Positions 44,466 through 55,755 of a stretch of 64,000 bases of DNA are shown one piece after another (the stretch's first letter is position 1; each line of letters opens with the position of its first letter). The stretch covers positions 22,671,924 to 22,735,923 of the forward strand of contig NW_025335505.1 in NCBI RefSeq assembly GCF_004798865.1, written 5' to 3'. The notes beneath the pieces are model-generated. The model ran no database searches, was not told the DNA's origin, and saw only the letters and a program-made list of their open reading frames with translations. A program made the translations under genes and the position numbers. The stretch comes from Varanus komodoensis. Lineage: Eukaryota; Chordata; Lepidosauria; Squamata; Varanidae.

Positions 44466-46649
44466 TTAGGGATGCTTTGGACTAGCAATTCACCCACGTG
44501 CATTCTGATGGTGCCACAGTCCCACATAAGCACTCGGTGTGTTTGACAACCACTGAGCATCATATCTGCACAATGTTCATGCTCCTTTAAAAGGTAAATA
44601 CTGCTTAGTGAATGGAACCAAATGTGTGGAAAGGAACAAACATAAGTGAGGATATGATGCTACCGTATCCTACTTGCATTCCTGTGCAAGAGAAGCGCTC
44701 TCCAACCAGACAAAAATCCTACCTTGTATAAAATGCACTAAGTTCTTAACGTTTGCATAGAACTACCACCTGGTCATAGCTTTAAGCCTCAGAAGAGGAA
44801 AAAACCCTACAATTAAGCAGCAAGCTAAGAACAATTAAGGGCATCACAGAAGTTCTGCACTCAGCTCCGTATAGGACATACACAAGTTAATAAATATGAG
44901 ACGAGTGAGTCGCAAATAGTACCTACTTCTGCAAACAAATAGTAAAGTGAACATTGCACTTAGTTGTTTAGTGTGATACCAGTTTGCTGACAACACTTTA
45001 ATCCCAATACCATTTTTAAAAAAGAGGATATGCATTCACATAAAGTTTTCTACTGAGCATATCATTCCTATTTCTCTTCCTTTCCCCATTGCCATGTGTT
45101 CACAAGGGTCCTTGCAGGCAGTTCGGCCCTTCTGCTCTGCACAATCTCAGTCTTCAAGATTTAGGGATGTATCCATACCAATAGCTGAAGGAGAAGTACA
45201 GGTTAGTGTCAAGACCTAAGGGAAGCCAATACTTCACAGTCACCATGTCGATGCTTGGGAATCAGGGACCCCTTGCTCAGTACTTCTAAAGGTTTCTGTT
45301 AACAATGAGCCTGTTTAGGGCACAGTTTATATCCAAGCAAGTGTGCCCTTCTAATTCCCCTATTAGCCAAAGAGCGATGAAGCAATTTTCTCATGCTCCT
45401 TTAGGGACATGTGAATCATCAAACCTTGAATTCAAAGTTCTTCAGAGCCACTAGAAGGTTGTCTAGGCTTAAGTCCTTAGCAGATTGCAAGGGGTTTTTT
45501 TCTTTCCATATGAAACTCCATGTATAGTTTCATTATTTTTTTCAAACATACACAGCAACATGACACATTTTGTAAAATGCACACTCTTCTCCCATTGATT
45601 AAAACCTATTTTGAGAAATGTATACAAAGCATGCAGTTTTCATGCATATTTTTCAAATGTTTTGGTCCATGAATGATATGACACAGAAATGTATGTACTT
45701 CAGTCGCAAATTGCTCCTGAGTTTGTGTTCAATCTAATTGGTGCAAACAGGATACATCCTGATGAAAACAAAAACTAATTTCACATACATCCCTGTCTTC
45801 CTCTCAGTCTCAAAAAATTTTGGCTGCCATGATGAAGGCCCTTCCTTTTCTCTTGCTCCCATCCCATTTTTAAACCCATTCCACACCCAATAAACTTGTG
45901 AGGAAATTCTTAGTTGTAAAAATGTCTGAACTGCAAAAGATTAAGACAAAGACTCCATATTTTGATTGCCATTTTCTGAAACATACAAAAATAAGACCAA
46001 AATGCTTAAATAACCCTGATAAAGCTCTGCATACCTTAAACGTATATACTAAAAAAAAGTACACAGCCAGAAACCATTCCATTATTGGTTACTGCATTCC
46101 AAAAGACTTAATTATACCCATACTACACATATTTCTAAAAAGACCTCTCGCTTTATGCAAGACATATCTACAGGGCAGATTTCAAAGAGACTACAAGAAA
46201 ACGCCACTGGGTGTCACCTATAGTTTCAACAAGAAACAATAAAAACATATCATCAGTGAACCACAATCCATCCTAGACAAAAACACTTCCTTCTTGCGGG
46301 CTTTGAGTGATAGATGCCATTCAATTCCTGGCTAACAAACAGTTGTCCAGCCTAAACAGTTATTTTACCATCAGTAACAAAGCTAAGAATAGACACACGG
46401 ACACAATAATCAAGCTCTGTGGCAGACCCAGGTGCCAAATCTTGCCCCACTCTGACAACATTTCTACAGGACCCAATAATGCATCAAGAGTTCATGCACT
46501 TGCTCATATTCCAGCAAGACAGATGACATTATTTGCCAGCATGTCCTACTGATTTTCCAATAGGACAAACAGGCCAGTCTCTGTGCAAAAGAATAGACAG
46601 ATACAAGTGTGACATCAGGAATAACAATATGTATAAACCACTACAGGTG
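44466..46649. other. Unique DNA, no gene recognised
   Basis: No gene is supported. The 114-codon plus-strand frame at 45898-46242 is Lys/Thr-rich, reflecting A-rich DNA, and has no known domain or splice support. Confidence 0.45.
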
Positions 46650-46865
46650 CATGATAGTCTCCCCGATCCAGTTTGCATGATTGCTGGGTTGTGGTGCATG
46701 TGAACATCACTGTGAATGCTGAAGCTGCAGCTTGCAAACCTGGGCTAGGGGGGATGTTGCCATGGGTTAAAAGCCTGTCGAAACTCATTTGCTGCAGTAG
46801 GGCTCTGGGGTGGCTTGTTAACCAGGGAAGTAAGCTACCCGACCTGGGTTTGCACATCATAATAG
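46650..46865. repeat. Foldback repeat family B
   Basis: Left: catgattgctgggttgtggtg and gcatgtgaacatcactgtg. Right: ggcttgttaaccagggaag, gacctgggtttgcacatcat and ataatagaccacagcaaccc. The two ends are inverse echoes of each other and share words with the other family B copies. This copy is diverged. Confidence 0.5.
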
Positions 46866-48477
46866 ACCACAGCAACCCCCTGCTGCATCTGGAATATTCA
46901 CAATGCTAGTCCTCGTGCACTGCAACTCACAGGGACACTGGTGTCATGAAAATGAACACTCTGTCCATGACTTGGAGATGGAATTTCTTGAAGAAGGAAG
47001 ATTCAGTGACAGATACCAATGCTAAATTGCTGAAAATACAGTCCAGGAAAACCTATAGTTTGAACAAGGACAACGTGTTTTTATTGCATTACATGATAAT
47101 TCTGCCCACCATTGTAATTATATTTCTGTTATCACCCAATTATTGCTGTCTCTACTTTTTGCCTTTCAGTTCTCTGTCCATGGCATTTGCATTCTCCTTC
47201 CCTACCACATGTACATAAACCTGCCACTTTGAGGTGAACACTTCATGCTTGTACAGTGTCCATGAAAGCTCATGCCAGAATAAATTTGCTAGTCTTCAAG
47301 ATGCCAGAAAACATTCTTGTTCTATCTGTACATGGCAGCTAAGGCAGTTCTTGCCAGAAAGTGGTAAGCTACATCCCTCTTTTCTGATATTCACTGGACA
47401 AATACTATTTATGAAGAAATGAACACTCAATATTACTGCTGACAAAGAAAGCCAGGGACTGGCTTCAGTTTATATTAATAAGCAACTCCAAATATTGTTA
47501 AACCTTCTAAGTGCCATTCATTTGCCTTTATTAGTTGCTTGAATATCCTTTTTAACTTTAAGTAATTTCATATTGCTGGTCTAAGTGCCTCTCCTGCTCT
47601 TCCTGTTTCTTTAACTCCTTAACACAGCCTCCATCCTCAGCTGACCAACATATCAAGAAGATCCTGGCTAAGGCATGGTACGACGGGCACGCTCTTGATT
47701 GCTCTGGCACCATGGTTAGCAGAAGGGGGACATTCTGCTAAGTTGTCTCCTCAAACTGTTTGAAGTGCCTTTTGCAAAAACGACCATGTACAAGAAGTCA
47801 AAAGTGTGTGAGCATGCATGTGTGAGGGGGAAATACCACAGTCACATGGAAAGGAACATGGTTTGTCCAGAATATGTGGCTCTGCAAGTTAAATTTTGCT
47901 AGAGGAAGTACCACATCACTTCAGTAACACTGCTAAACACCTATCAATATATTGTAAATTGAAATATATAATGCGGGTTATTTTTACAAATGGAACAACA
48001 AGCAAGTTTCTTCACACACACACACCAGGAAAACCAACCATCAATGCTTTTCTTCAGAAGTGTACACTTGACTGCCCTACATCTTTTACAGACCTCAACA
48101 AATCATTTGGGAGAAAATATGCACATCAAAAGTAGCTATTTTCATGGAGTTCCTACTGTGCCCTAAATACATACTTAGCATATAAAATTTGCAGACAAAA
48201 TCAATGCAGAAATCACAACTTAGACCAAGGACATTTCTGGGATACCTTTTATATGGGTGTATTTAACAATGGACAAATCTTTAGTCTAAAAAAAACACAG
48301 AGGTTCTGAAGTCAAATGTTAACTTCACATCAGCCACTTTGATCACGTAAAACCAGAAAAGGGTGTCTGCTTAATCCTACTTAGAATCAATAGAGCTTAA
48401 GTTAGTCATCCCAAATTAACTCATATTGATTTAGATGAGTATACTCTAAGTAGGCTAAATCAGACAACAGGATAACA
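46866..48477. other. Unique DNA with a small repeat at the end
   Basis: No gene is recognised. At about 48370-48450 the sequence contains two weak copies of the small repeat typified at 26935 (cctacttagaatcaatagag; catattgatttagatgagta). A short (CA)n lies at about 48013-48026. Confidence 0.45.
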
Positions 48478-48705
48478 TACAAGGGGTTGTGTATGGTTGA
48501 GCATGGGTTTTGTGATGTCAGAACCCAGTAGCAATAACCAACCATGGTTTGTTAACCATGAGCAACCCATGAAGAAAACTGCATGATTTGTTGTTTGGTT
48601 GTAAACGGTGAGCTGTTTGTGGCAAACAAACCATGGTTGGCTATCACAGTTGGGTTCAGACATCACAACAACACACATAGTGACAACCCACACTCAACTC
48701 CTTAA
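48478..48705. mobile_element. Foldback repeat family B, best copy
   Basis: The left arm contains gttgtgtatggttgagcatg then ggttttgtgatgtcagaacc. The right arm, reverse-complemented, contains gttgagtgtgggttgtcact then gttgttgtgatgtctgaacc. The interior holds aaccaaccatggtttgttaa and caaacaaaccatggttggct, again an inverted pair. The element is therefore a nested palindrome of about 230 bp, with the look of a MITE. No target duplication was recognised with confidence, and there is no coding capacity. Confidence 0.6.
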
Positions 48706-49244
48706 TGTAGATTATCATTTGTCTGAATCCAGAAAAAAGATTGAACTTGAACATTTACATTAAAAAATAAAAACTGTAATAGTTTTCTCAAAGATAAGCT
48801 GTAAGAAACCATATTTAATATATGCATTCATTTCAGAAAATACAACAGATGTGCAAAATAACAAGGAATACACAGAAGTTTGTCATCAGAATAAAGAAGC
48901 ATACCTTTTTTTCTTTTAAAAGGGTTAGAGAGCACATACCTCATCTGAACCACAGGAAAGCTGGATGCATATTGTAATCCATAAATGTTCATAAATGTGT
49001 ACATTATAAATCCAAATACTGATCTCTTCTTGATTTGCACTGTACTCCACTCCATTATTTGAAGGTTCATAAAATATGGCATCCGTCTGGTTGTGCTTCA
49101 CATGGATTCAGAAGTAGTGTTTTGGCAAACATTCTGTTTCATTGACACTTTTTTTACCTATTCAATAGAAATGAAAGGCTGTAAGCTCTGGTAGCATTAC
49201 ATGTCAACAGTTGTGTTGTAAATTAATTCTAAAACTGTCATCCT
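48706..49244. other. Unique DNA, no gene recognised
   Basis: Nothing supportable was seen; only chance frames. Confidence 0.45.
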
Positions 49245-49445
49245 AAGCATACTTCCTTGGAACTAAGTCCCACTGATTTTTCAACTAAATGCTTAGAACT
49301 CAGCTGCAAATATACCGCCAGTGTTATTTGCTACTCAAAAGGCAAATCCTTTGCAGTGCCATCTTAGGCACATCTACTCAGAGGTATATCGGACTGACTT
49401 TAACAGGGCTCACTACCACCTAAGTATGTGTATGATTGCAGTCTA
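49245..49445. repeat. Two adjacent copies of the small acttac-core repeat
   Basis: The first is about 49246-49315 (taagcatacttccttggaac then taagtcccactgattttt). The second is about 49350-49440 (taggcacatctactcagagg ... gtatgtgtatgattgcagtc). Both are diverged versions of the unit at 26935. Confidence 0.45.
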
Positions 49446-51862
49446 AGAAGTGTTTACTATAGCACAATTCTATGAAAGTCTACTTAAAAATTAGCACAGA
49501 GAGTTTGATGATATTGAGGTTAAGTGTAAGCATGATTACAGGTTACCACATTTTATCTCAACTGTTGATTTTATCTTTAGTAAACTTAATTGATTCTGTG
49601 AGAATTTAGGAAGCAAGCTTTCCTAAAGAGTTGTTCACTTGTTGAGCTTTGGAACCTTATCCTTATCTCTAGAGCCTTATCATTTCCTGATAAAACCTAA
49701 TAGCAGTGGAACACTTTCTCCAGCCAACTTGATTCTGGTATAAAGCACAAGCTTCATTTCTTGCATTATTCATAATAAATTATGAAAACCAGAGGGCCAC
49801 CATTGCTCAAGCAGCTGAAACTGTTGGATACTAAAATATTGGGTGTGTCTACAAATCTAAGGAGTTACAAACTACATATTAGAGAGGATATCACTTACAT
49901 GAAATAGGAAGCTCATCCAATATACTGACACAGAGTAGAGTGAAAGATGGCTAGCACCACTCAGAAATCATCAAGAGAAAACTATGACAAGAATTTATTC
50001 CAAAGTCTAAGCTTCCCTGACTTGACAATTTTCACCTTTATTTTATAGCTTGTTCCTATAGATTTATGGAGAAATTACACTTTGCTCTATGCAACAAAGG
50101 CCAAACAACTACTTCTCAGCTGCAAAGCTTTCTTGCCATGGGGCAACTAAGTAATGAAGAAACGATGGAAGGGAATGCTGTCATCATTTTTTTACACATC
50201 AATTTCCCCCAGTCCCATCCCACCCCCAACTTAAGCTAAACTACTTTTAACTCACGAATGTCAAGACCTGTGTTCACAAGGTAAAATACTCAAACTTTAT
50301 TCTAGTTTGACATCTACTTTATTTTTTTGATATCTACTTGGTCTGTACAATGCTGTTTGTTTAGATATGCTCTTCAATACACTTGAGGTGTTCCAGAAAC
50401 CATATTTAATCTGAGATTGCGCAGCACTGGAATTACACATAGGTGGACTCCATGCAACTACTCACATTATGGAGCAATACTGACAGAGATCAAAGCACAT
50501 TGTGCAAAGGAATATTCAGGGGGAAATGAGCTGACAGCTGAAGGATTCTTCTCCAATGAGAACTGCCCTCTAAACATACTTTGCAATGGAATAGGCAGGA
50601 CTTTGTTTCTATATAGCTTTACTAACATATGGTTCCTAACATTATTACTGCCACTACATGGTAGCATTCCACTTATATCTTTGGTTTCATCCATTTTCCT
50701 TACTTATGTAGATGTTGGGTAGAAGCTTAGATAACATACACTGAGGTCTTGTATAACATAGGCAGGACTGGTGGTTTTTTTTGGATTTAGGTACTCGACA
50801 TTTACATGCTGGTTTTAGCTTTTGACCAGTTAAATTTTGTAAGTGTCCACTTAAAAGTAAGCCTTATTAAGTTCAATGTGAAATATTTCCAAATAGAACC
50901 GCCGTCCAACATTCCTAACCAGATTCCACAGCTGATTCCTACAACCAAAGCTTGTTCTTGACTTTAACATTTGAAAGCCAATCACCCTTTTCATAACCTA
51001 CTTAAATTTGGAAACTGGAGAAGCCACAGAACAGCCACACTTTGCATTCACCACAATTTCTTAATGTCAAATCTAAACACCAACTACATAACTCCCAGAC
51101 TAGTTGACTAGGCTTGAAGTTTCCATTGCTACTGAAAGGCCCTTGGAACCTACACACAGCAGATATCTTGAAGCACTCAGATAATAACTCCCTCGCCCTG
51201 CTTCTTAAGAATTTTAAGAAATGCTTTAAACACAGGTATAAGCAAAAAAGGCAGATTTAAGTAATGAAAACAAATATTTTAAGAACAGAAGTTAAACAAT
51301 GAGGCACAAGATAATAGGACAAATTAGAAGATGTGTCTCTCCTCTCACAATTCCATCCTCAAAGCATGGTATCTGCTGAACTGCATGAAGTGTTTAAATG
51401 GTTTTTGTTTGAAATGTACAATACCAAACTTTCATGCCAGCCTTTTAGCTGGAAAACTAGTATATATGTATTATACATTATAAGACTCTTAACAAGGCCT
51501 AGTCACATAACAATAATTAAAAGGTAGTAATGTACATGCCAATGTGCTAAAGATCTGACTAGCAGAGCCCAACCAGTGCTTACAACAACAACCAATGCTA
51601 GTACAAATTCCAGTGTAGAATAGGCATGAATGCTACTCTAATACTTGTGGCAGGAGAACACAGTATTATCATTATGCCAGTTCAACAAGGCTACCCATTC
51701 CAGGTGGTCATTTGAACATCTGGATAGATCCCAGAGAATACAGCATGTACTTGTAAAGGAACAAGTGGACAACCACAGGTATATCTACAATACCAACCAA
51801 TACTAGTTTTCTACCAGCCCTTGTGTTTGGTGAAAATTCCATTACAGCAACCTTCCCTTACT
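49446..51862. other. Unique AT-rich DNA, no gene recognised
   Basis: No gene is supported. The overlapping plus and minus frames at 50417-50722 are shadows of one open patch with no known domain. A trace of the small repeat lies at about 50840-50890. Confidence 0.45.
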
Positions 51863-52045
51863 TGGATCCCTCTAGATGTTTCTGCCTACAGCTTCCATTA
51901 TATCTGATCATTAGCTATGCTGACTTGGACCAAGACTGGTGGGAGCTTGTAGTCCAAAAAGATCTGAGATGTGAGGAGACTGTTCAGGACTGCCCCACAA
52001 AACTACACTTCCCAGGATTCACTGATGGGAGGGAAATGACTGTTA
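51863..52045. repeat. MITE family A copy plus a second foldback-type piece
   Basis: Positions about 51867-51970 hold both arms of family A: ctagatgtttctgcctacag on the left, and ggtgggagcttgtagtccaa then aaagatctgag on the right. From about 51990 a second common piece follows (acaaaactacacttcccagg then attcactgatgggagg ... tgactgtt). The pair may be one composite insertion or two neighbours. Confidence 0.5.
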
Positions 52046-52990
52046 AACATGTAAAAATGTGTAATGTAGACATGTCCTAGGAGTCCGTAAAGAAGAAATG
52101 ACTAAGAAAAGATATGCCAGTAGATTAAAATTATGGAAAAGCCAATCACAGTAAACAGTGGGAAAGAGATATGAACAAGTTGGAAGGACAGGTATGCTGA
52201 AAGGAACACAACAACTTGAGAAAGCAGATAAAGACAATGGGTTGTTACAGCATGACAACAGAAGAATTCTGACTATATAATAAAGTTAAATCAAGTAAGG
52301 ATCATAGAAGAACAAATGAGAATACAAAGCTATAAAAGTTTCAGAACTTAACAAAGGGGGGAAAGTTACAACACTGCCTGAAACAAAGAAACAAGATTTT
52401 CAAAAGTATTCCATGAAACTAGATTAATGTGCCTACCTCTTAATGATGGTCCATTTTACTGCTTTCAAATGAGATGTACTTATACAATGGTCCAAAACTT
52501 CAGGCGATCTTCTATTTTTGTACAGGTACTGGGATAGCTATCTGGTGCTACCTAGCTCCTATTTATCCTTGCTCCACAAACTCACAAAGAACCAGCATTC
52601 ACCTGCACCTCACCAAGGCAGATTCATTACACCTTCCAAAATGCCCTCTTTCTCCCCAGTTTGATCTGTTAAATATTGCCTTCTTGATTCCCTTTATTCA
52701 CTCATAAAATTCTGCTTCTCAATCTGAATCTGGAGAAGGCGCTTCCCAGGCAGAACAGTGTTCTCCCCACCACCCTTGCTCGCCCAACTGCCTTACATAA
52801 GCAGATCCAAAGTGACAGGATTGCAGGCATTAACAAAATCAACAGCCCAAGTCCCAAGTGTTAACAACCAGACCCAAACAGATATTCCAGTGGTCTCGCA
52901 CCCCAGGAATCCCGCAATCTACCTTCCTCTTACCACTTTCAGCTGATCACAAAGCCACATAGAAGAAAAGAATAATCTACCATAACTCAC
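52046..52990. other. Unique DNA next to the CpG island
   Basis: No gene is recognised. If the donor at 52990 is used, this is the start of an intron of a leftward gene. The frame at 52474-52707 has no known domain. Confidence 0.4.
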
Positions 52991-53000
52991 CTTCTCTCTT
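52985..53000 (-). promoter_or_regulatory. Candidate splice donor, minus strand
   Basis: On the minus strand the text reads agagagaag|gtgagttatg. The consensus AAG|GTGAGT is complete, with the GT at 52989-52990 (plus-strand ac). It lies at the left edge of the CpG island, where a first exon would end. A good donor motif alone occurs often by chance, so confidence depends on the island. Confidence 0.4.
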
Positions 53001-53341
53001 TTCTAACTTGAGAAAAAGAACAATCAAGACTCTTTGGCGAATAGTTGGGAAGGTCTGCAAGTCTTTGGGAAAAGTTAAAAAAGCCTAAAGCAACTGCTGA
53101 AAGACCAGATAGCCCAAGAGGGGAGATGGAGAGAGTTCATCCGAGTTCCCTCTTTTGTTCAAGTTCTCTGAGTAGACAAAGAACCAGCAAGCGGCAGCAG
53201 GTTTCTCCCTCTCACCCCTTTTCCCTCCCACCTCTTTCCCCCCAACCCTCGTCCTAGTGTATCCAACAGCAGCTCGGGTCTAACTTGAGCGTCCCCCTCG
53301 TTGAATTGAGATCGATTAGATCCTGCAACTTTTTTAAAAAT

Positions 53342-53355
53342 GGGGGGGGGGGGGG
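53342..53355. repeat. Poly-G run
   Basis: About fourteen consecutive G bases inside the CpG island. Such runs are often length-variable or mis-assembled. Confidence 0.8.
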
Positions 53356-54295
53356 TCTTTCCTTCACGCCTGATCGCAGCCTGCAGTTCAAAACTTCCCT
53401 CTAACTGAGCCTCCCAGAAAAACAATTTTAATGGAGCCGGGTGGGGGGCAAAGGAGGAGAATCTCTCCGGTCATTATTTCCGGTAGATGCACCTCTTTGT
53501 TTGGATCCCCCTGACCGTCACTGAGCACAATCCCGTGGGATCCGGAACCGGTCATGTTGGGCTTTTCTTAGGATTCCCAAGGACGAGCGGTCGGTTTGAT
53601 GAAACTGGAAAAGAAGGATACTCACGCACGACCAGAGCGGGGTGTGGAATGGAGGGAGAGATCTGGACGGGGATGGGCAACAAGGATTTGGCTAGCACTG
53701 TTCCCTTTCGCTTTTGGAAACTTCATCCAGCCGAGGAGAACAAAAGCGTCATCGTGGCCGTGACCAGCCCTTCCCAGCTTTTGACATCTCTACCTGTTGC
53801 ACAGGGAGGCAGAGTGAGGGGCGGGAACGAGCATCGATCCCACAATAACAAACCATCACGCCTTTCACCTGTCCTCCGGCTAATGGGAATCTGATCCATT
53901 TCCCAGCAAATAGACGGGGGGAGAGACTTGGGGGAGTGGAAAAGACAAACTAGGCGCCCTAGGAGACCCCCCACTCCATGCTTATCTACAAGCGGTATGA
54001 GTGAGCACATCAGTCCCCTTAGTCTCTCCAAAGCAACAAGTCTCAGCCCGAACCCGTTTCATAGGCTCCGTTTTTATCAATGGGAAGCCGGTGACGCGTA
54101 CAAAAACACACCAGGAACAATTCCACTCCTCGGACAAAATTGTTTTGCCCTGGATCTAATCTTACATGCGCCGCACAGAGGAAAAAGAAAAGCAAGGAAA
54201 GGGAAAGCAAGAAATGCGCACCAACTTTTGCTGCCATGAAACACCCTTCTTTGGAGGAGAGAAATTAAGTTCGCAGCGCTGCAAAAGAGAAACGC

Positions 54296-54310
54296 AACTC
54301 ACCTTAGGAG
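54296..54310 (-). promoter_or_regulatory. Second candidate splice donor, minus strand
   Basis: On the minus strand, ctcctaag|gtgagttgcg with GT at 54301-54302. The upstream exon-like stretch contains a run of Glu codons (LEEEEEKAEGVILLSPK) but starts with a non-ATG codon. It could be an alternative first exon. Confidence 0.35.
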
Positions 54311-55080
54311 AAAGAAGGATAACCCCTTCCGCTTTCTCCTCCTCCTCTTCCAAACGGTTGGATGGGGGAGGGGAGAAAACAATGTAATTGCCGCTGGGCC
54401 GGATAGCTCAACTCATTGCCTGCCCCCCCTCCCCCCATTTGTCTCTCGGGTCTATATCGACTCCCTGTCCACCCCTCCACCCAAACAAAGGCGCAGCGTG
54501 GTGCTCTATTCCTCTGGCTTTTAATTTGTTTTTAACTTTTTCACATCGATCACACTTTTGCAACTTTACCTAAGTCAATGCGTGGTTGTATTGTTGTTTA
54601 AAGTTAGCGCGTGGATCACAAGAGAGAAATCAAGTCGTCCCCACGTCGCTGATAATGCATTGTGCGATTCCCCCACATACTCCCCCCATCCAATTACGCA
54701 CACAAACTATTAACACCTACACACGCTTTGAAAACTGGCATGGGGTGGAGGAAGCCTAGAAGTTGAAGAGGAAAAGTCCACGGGAATATTTTGAGTCCTG
54801 CTCCAAATGCCTGCATGCGCCCTGTTTCAGATAACGCGACAAAGCCGTGATAAATCCGAAGGAGCGAAAACGCACCGCCAGGTCCCTTTGCCTACAACGT
54901 GCTCATTGAGAAGTCTCGCCTGGCTTCTGAGCAAGGATCCTGCCCTCCATCTAGTCCCCCGCCCGACGAAATACTACCTAACCCGAAGCTGCGCTGCATT
55001 TGTCCTTCAAGTCTGGGCTCTCACACAGTGGGGTGGGTGGCTTAATTCTGCTCTCTTACACTACCTCGTAAGGTTTCGCT

Positions 55081-55389
55081 CCATCTCCCTTTCCAATCCA
55101 TTCTTACAAGGTCTGTCCATAGATACAGGCTTATATGGATATTTGGTGGTAGAATGGATTGTACCACCTCGGACTTCAGATGGCAAAGAATCACTTTTGA
55201 ATGCTCACTCTTGCTGCTAGTAGGCAATGGCCCCTATGGCAAATTCCTCGAAGTAAACATCTAGCACATGAGGTAGAAAAGCTGAGAACCCAGCAGAAAG
55301 TTTGACACTTCCAAGAAAGTTTTTTGTTTCCTAAAGTAAGAAGCCATTCAAACTGAGAACTTCCATCCTCATCTTGAATGTGTATAGTC
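55081..55389. other. Unique DNA, no gene recognised
   Basis: Transition from the CpG island to repeat-rich DNA; nothing supportable was seen. Confidence 0.45.
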
Positions 55390-55744
55390 CATTCTGTTCT
55401 TCTTATGTGTCAAGCCCTCTCCTACTTATGGTGACCCCATGAAAGCCCTGCAAAATATCCTGTCCACAACAGCCCCACTCAGCTCCTCTAAATTCAAGGC
55501 TATGGTTTCCTTTGAGGAGTCAATCCATCTCATACGTGGTCTTTCTTTTCTTCTTCAACTTTCCCAAGGATGATTGTCTTCTGCAGGGAGCCTTGCGTTC
55601 TTATGACATGCCCAAAGTATGACAGCCTCAGTTGTATTGTTTTTGCTTCTAGAGAAAGCTCTGGTTGATTTAATCTGTCCATTCTAGATCTTCTCAACTC
55701 CAAACTGTAGACACCTCACTCCAGTGAGGTAAATTACCATCCTC
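55390..55744 (-). repeat. RTE-clade LINE 3' end, not BovB
   Basis: On the minus strand the text encodes the C-terminal end of an RTE-type protein, with pieces resembling GRRKRGRPRMRWIDSxKE and ExLSxAVxDRxFWRAFxHxV. The plus-strand complement shows cttatggtgaccccatgaaa, ctatggtttcctttgaggag and gacatgcccaaagtatgaca. The same words recur at 61805-62345. It is related to BovB but distinct from the copy that sits next to it. Frames are decayed. Confidence 0.6.
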
Positions 55745-55755
55745 AGTCCACAATT
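55745..55755. repeat. BovB target-site duplication, left
   Basis: agtccacaatt, identical to 58936-58946; it defines the 3' boundary of the minus-strand element. Confidence 0.88.

Larger units (their letters stand above)
53230..55080. promoter_or_regulatory. CpG island, probable host promoter and first exon region
   Basis: CpG dinucleotides become frequent here (for example gagcgtccccctcg, gacgagcggtcggt, gtgacgcgtac, gcgccgcac, agcgcgtgg, gaaaacgcaccgcc). Apart from the full-length CR1, the rest of the window is CpG-poor. ETS-type CCGGAA words occur at about 53476 and 53538. No LINE or SINE text was seen inside. Two complete minus-strand donor motifs (52991 and 54303) bracket the likely first exon or exons, which points to a gene running leftward. 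Frames of 100-137 codons at 53487-54239 and 54807-55220 show no known domain and are probably openness due to GC content. The gene cannot be named. Confidence 0.6.

Noticed and set aside
45898-46242. 114-codon plus-strand frame, Lys-rich
   Set aside because: A-rich DNA gives this composition; no domain, signal or splice support.
53487-54239. Plus-strand frames of 103-135 codons in the CpG island
   Set aside because: No known domain, no agreement with the minus-strand donors, and GC-rich DNA has few stops by chance.
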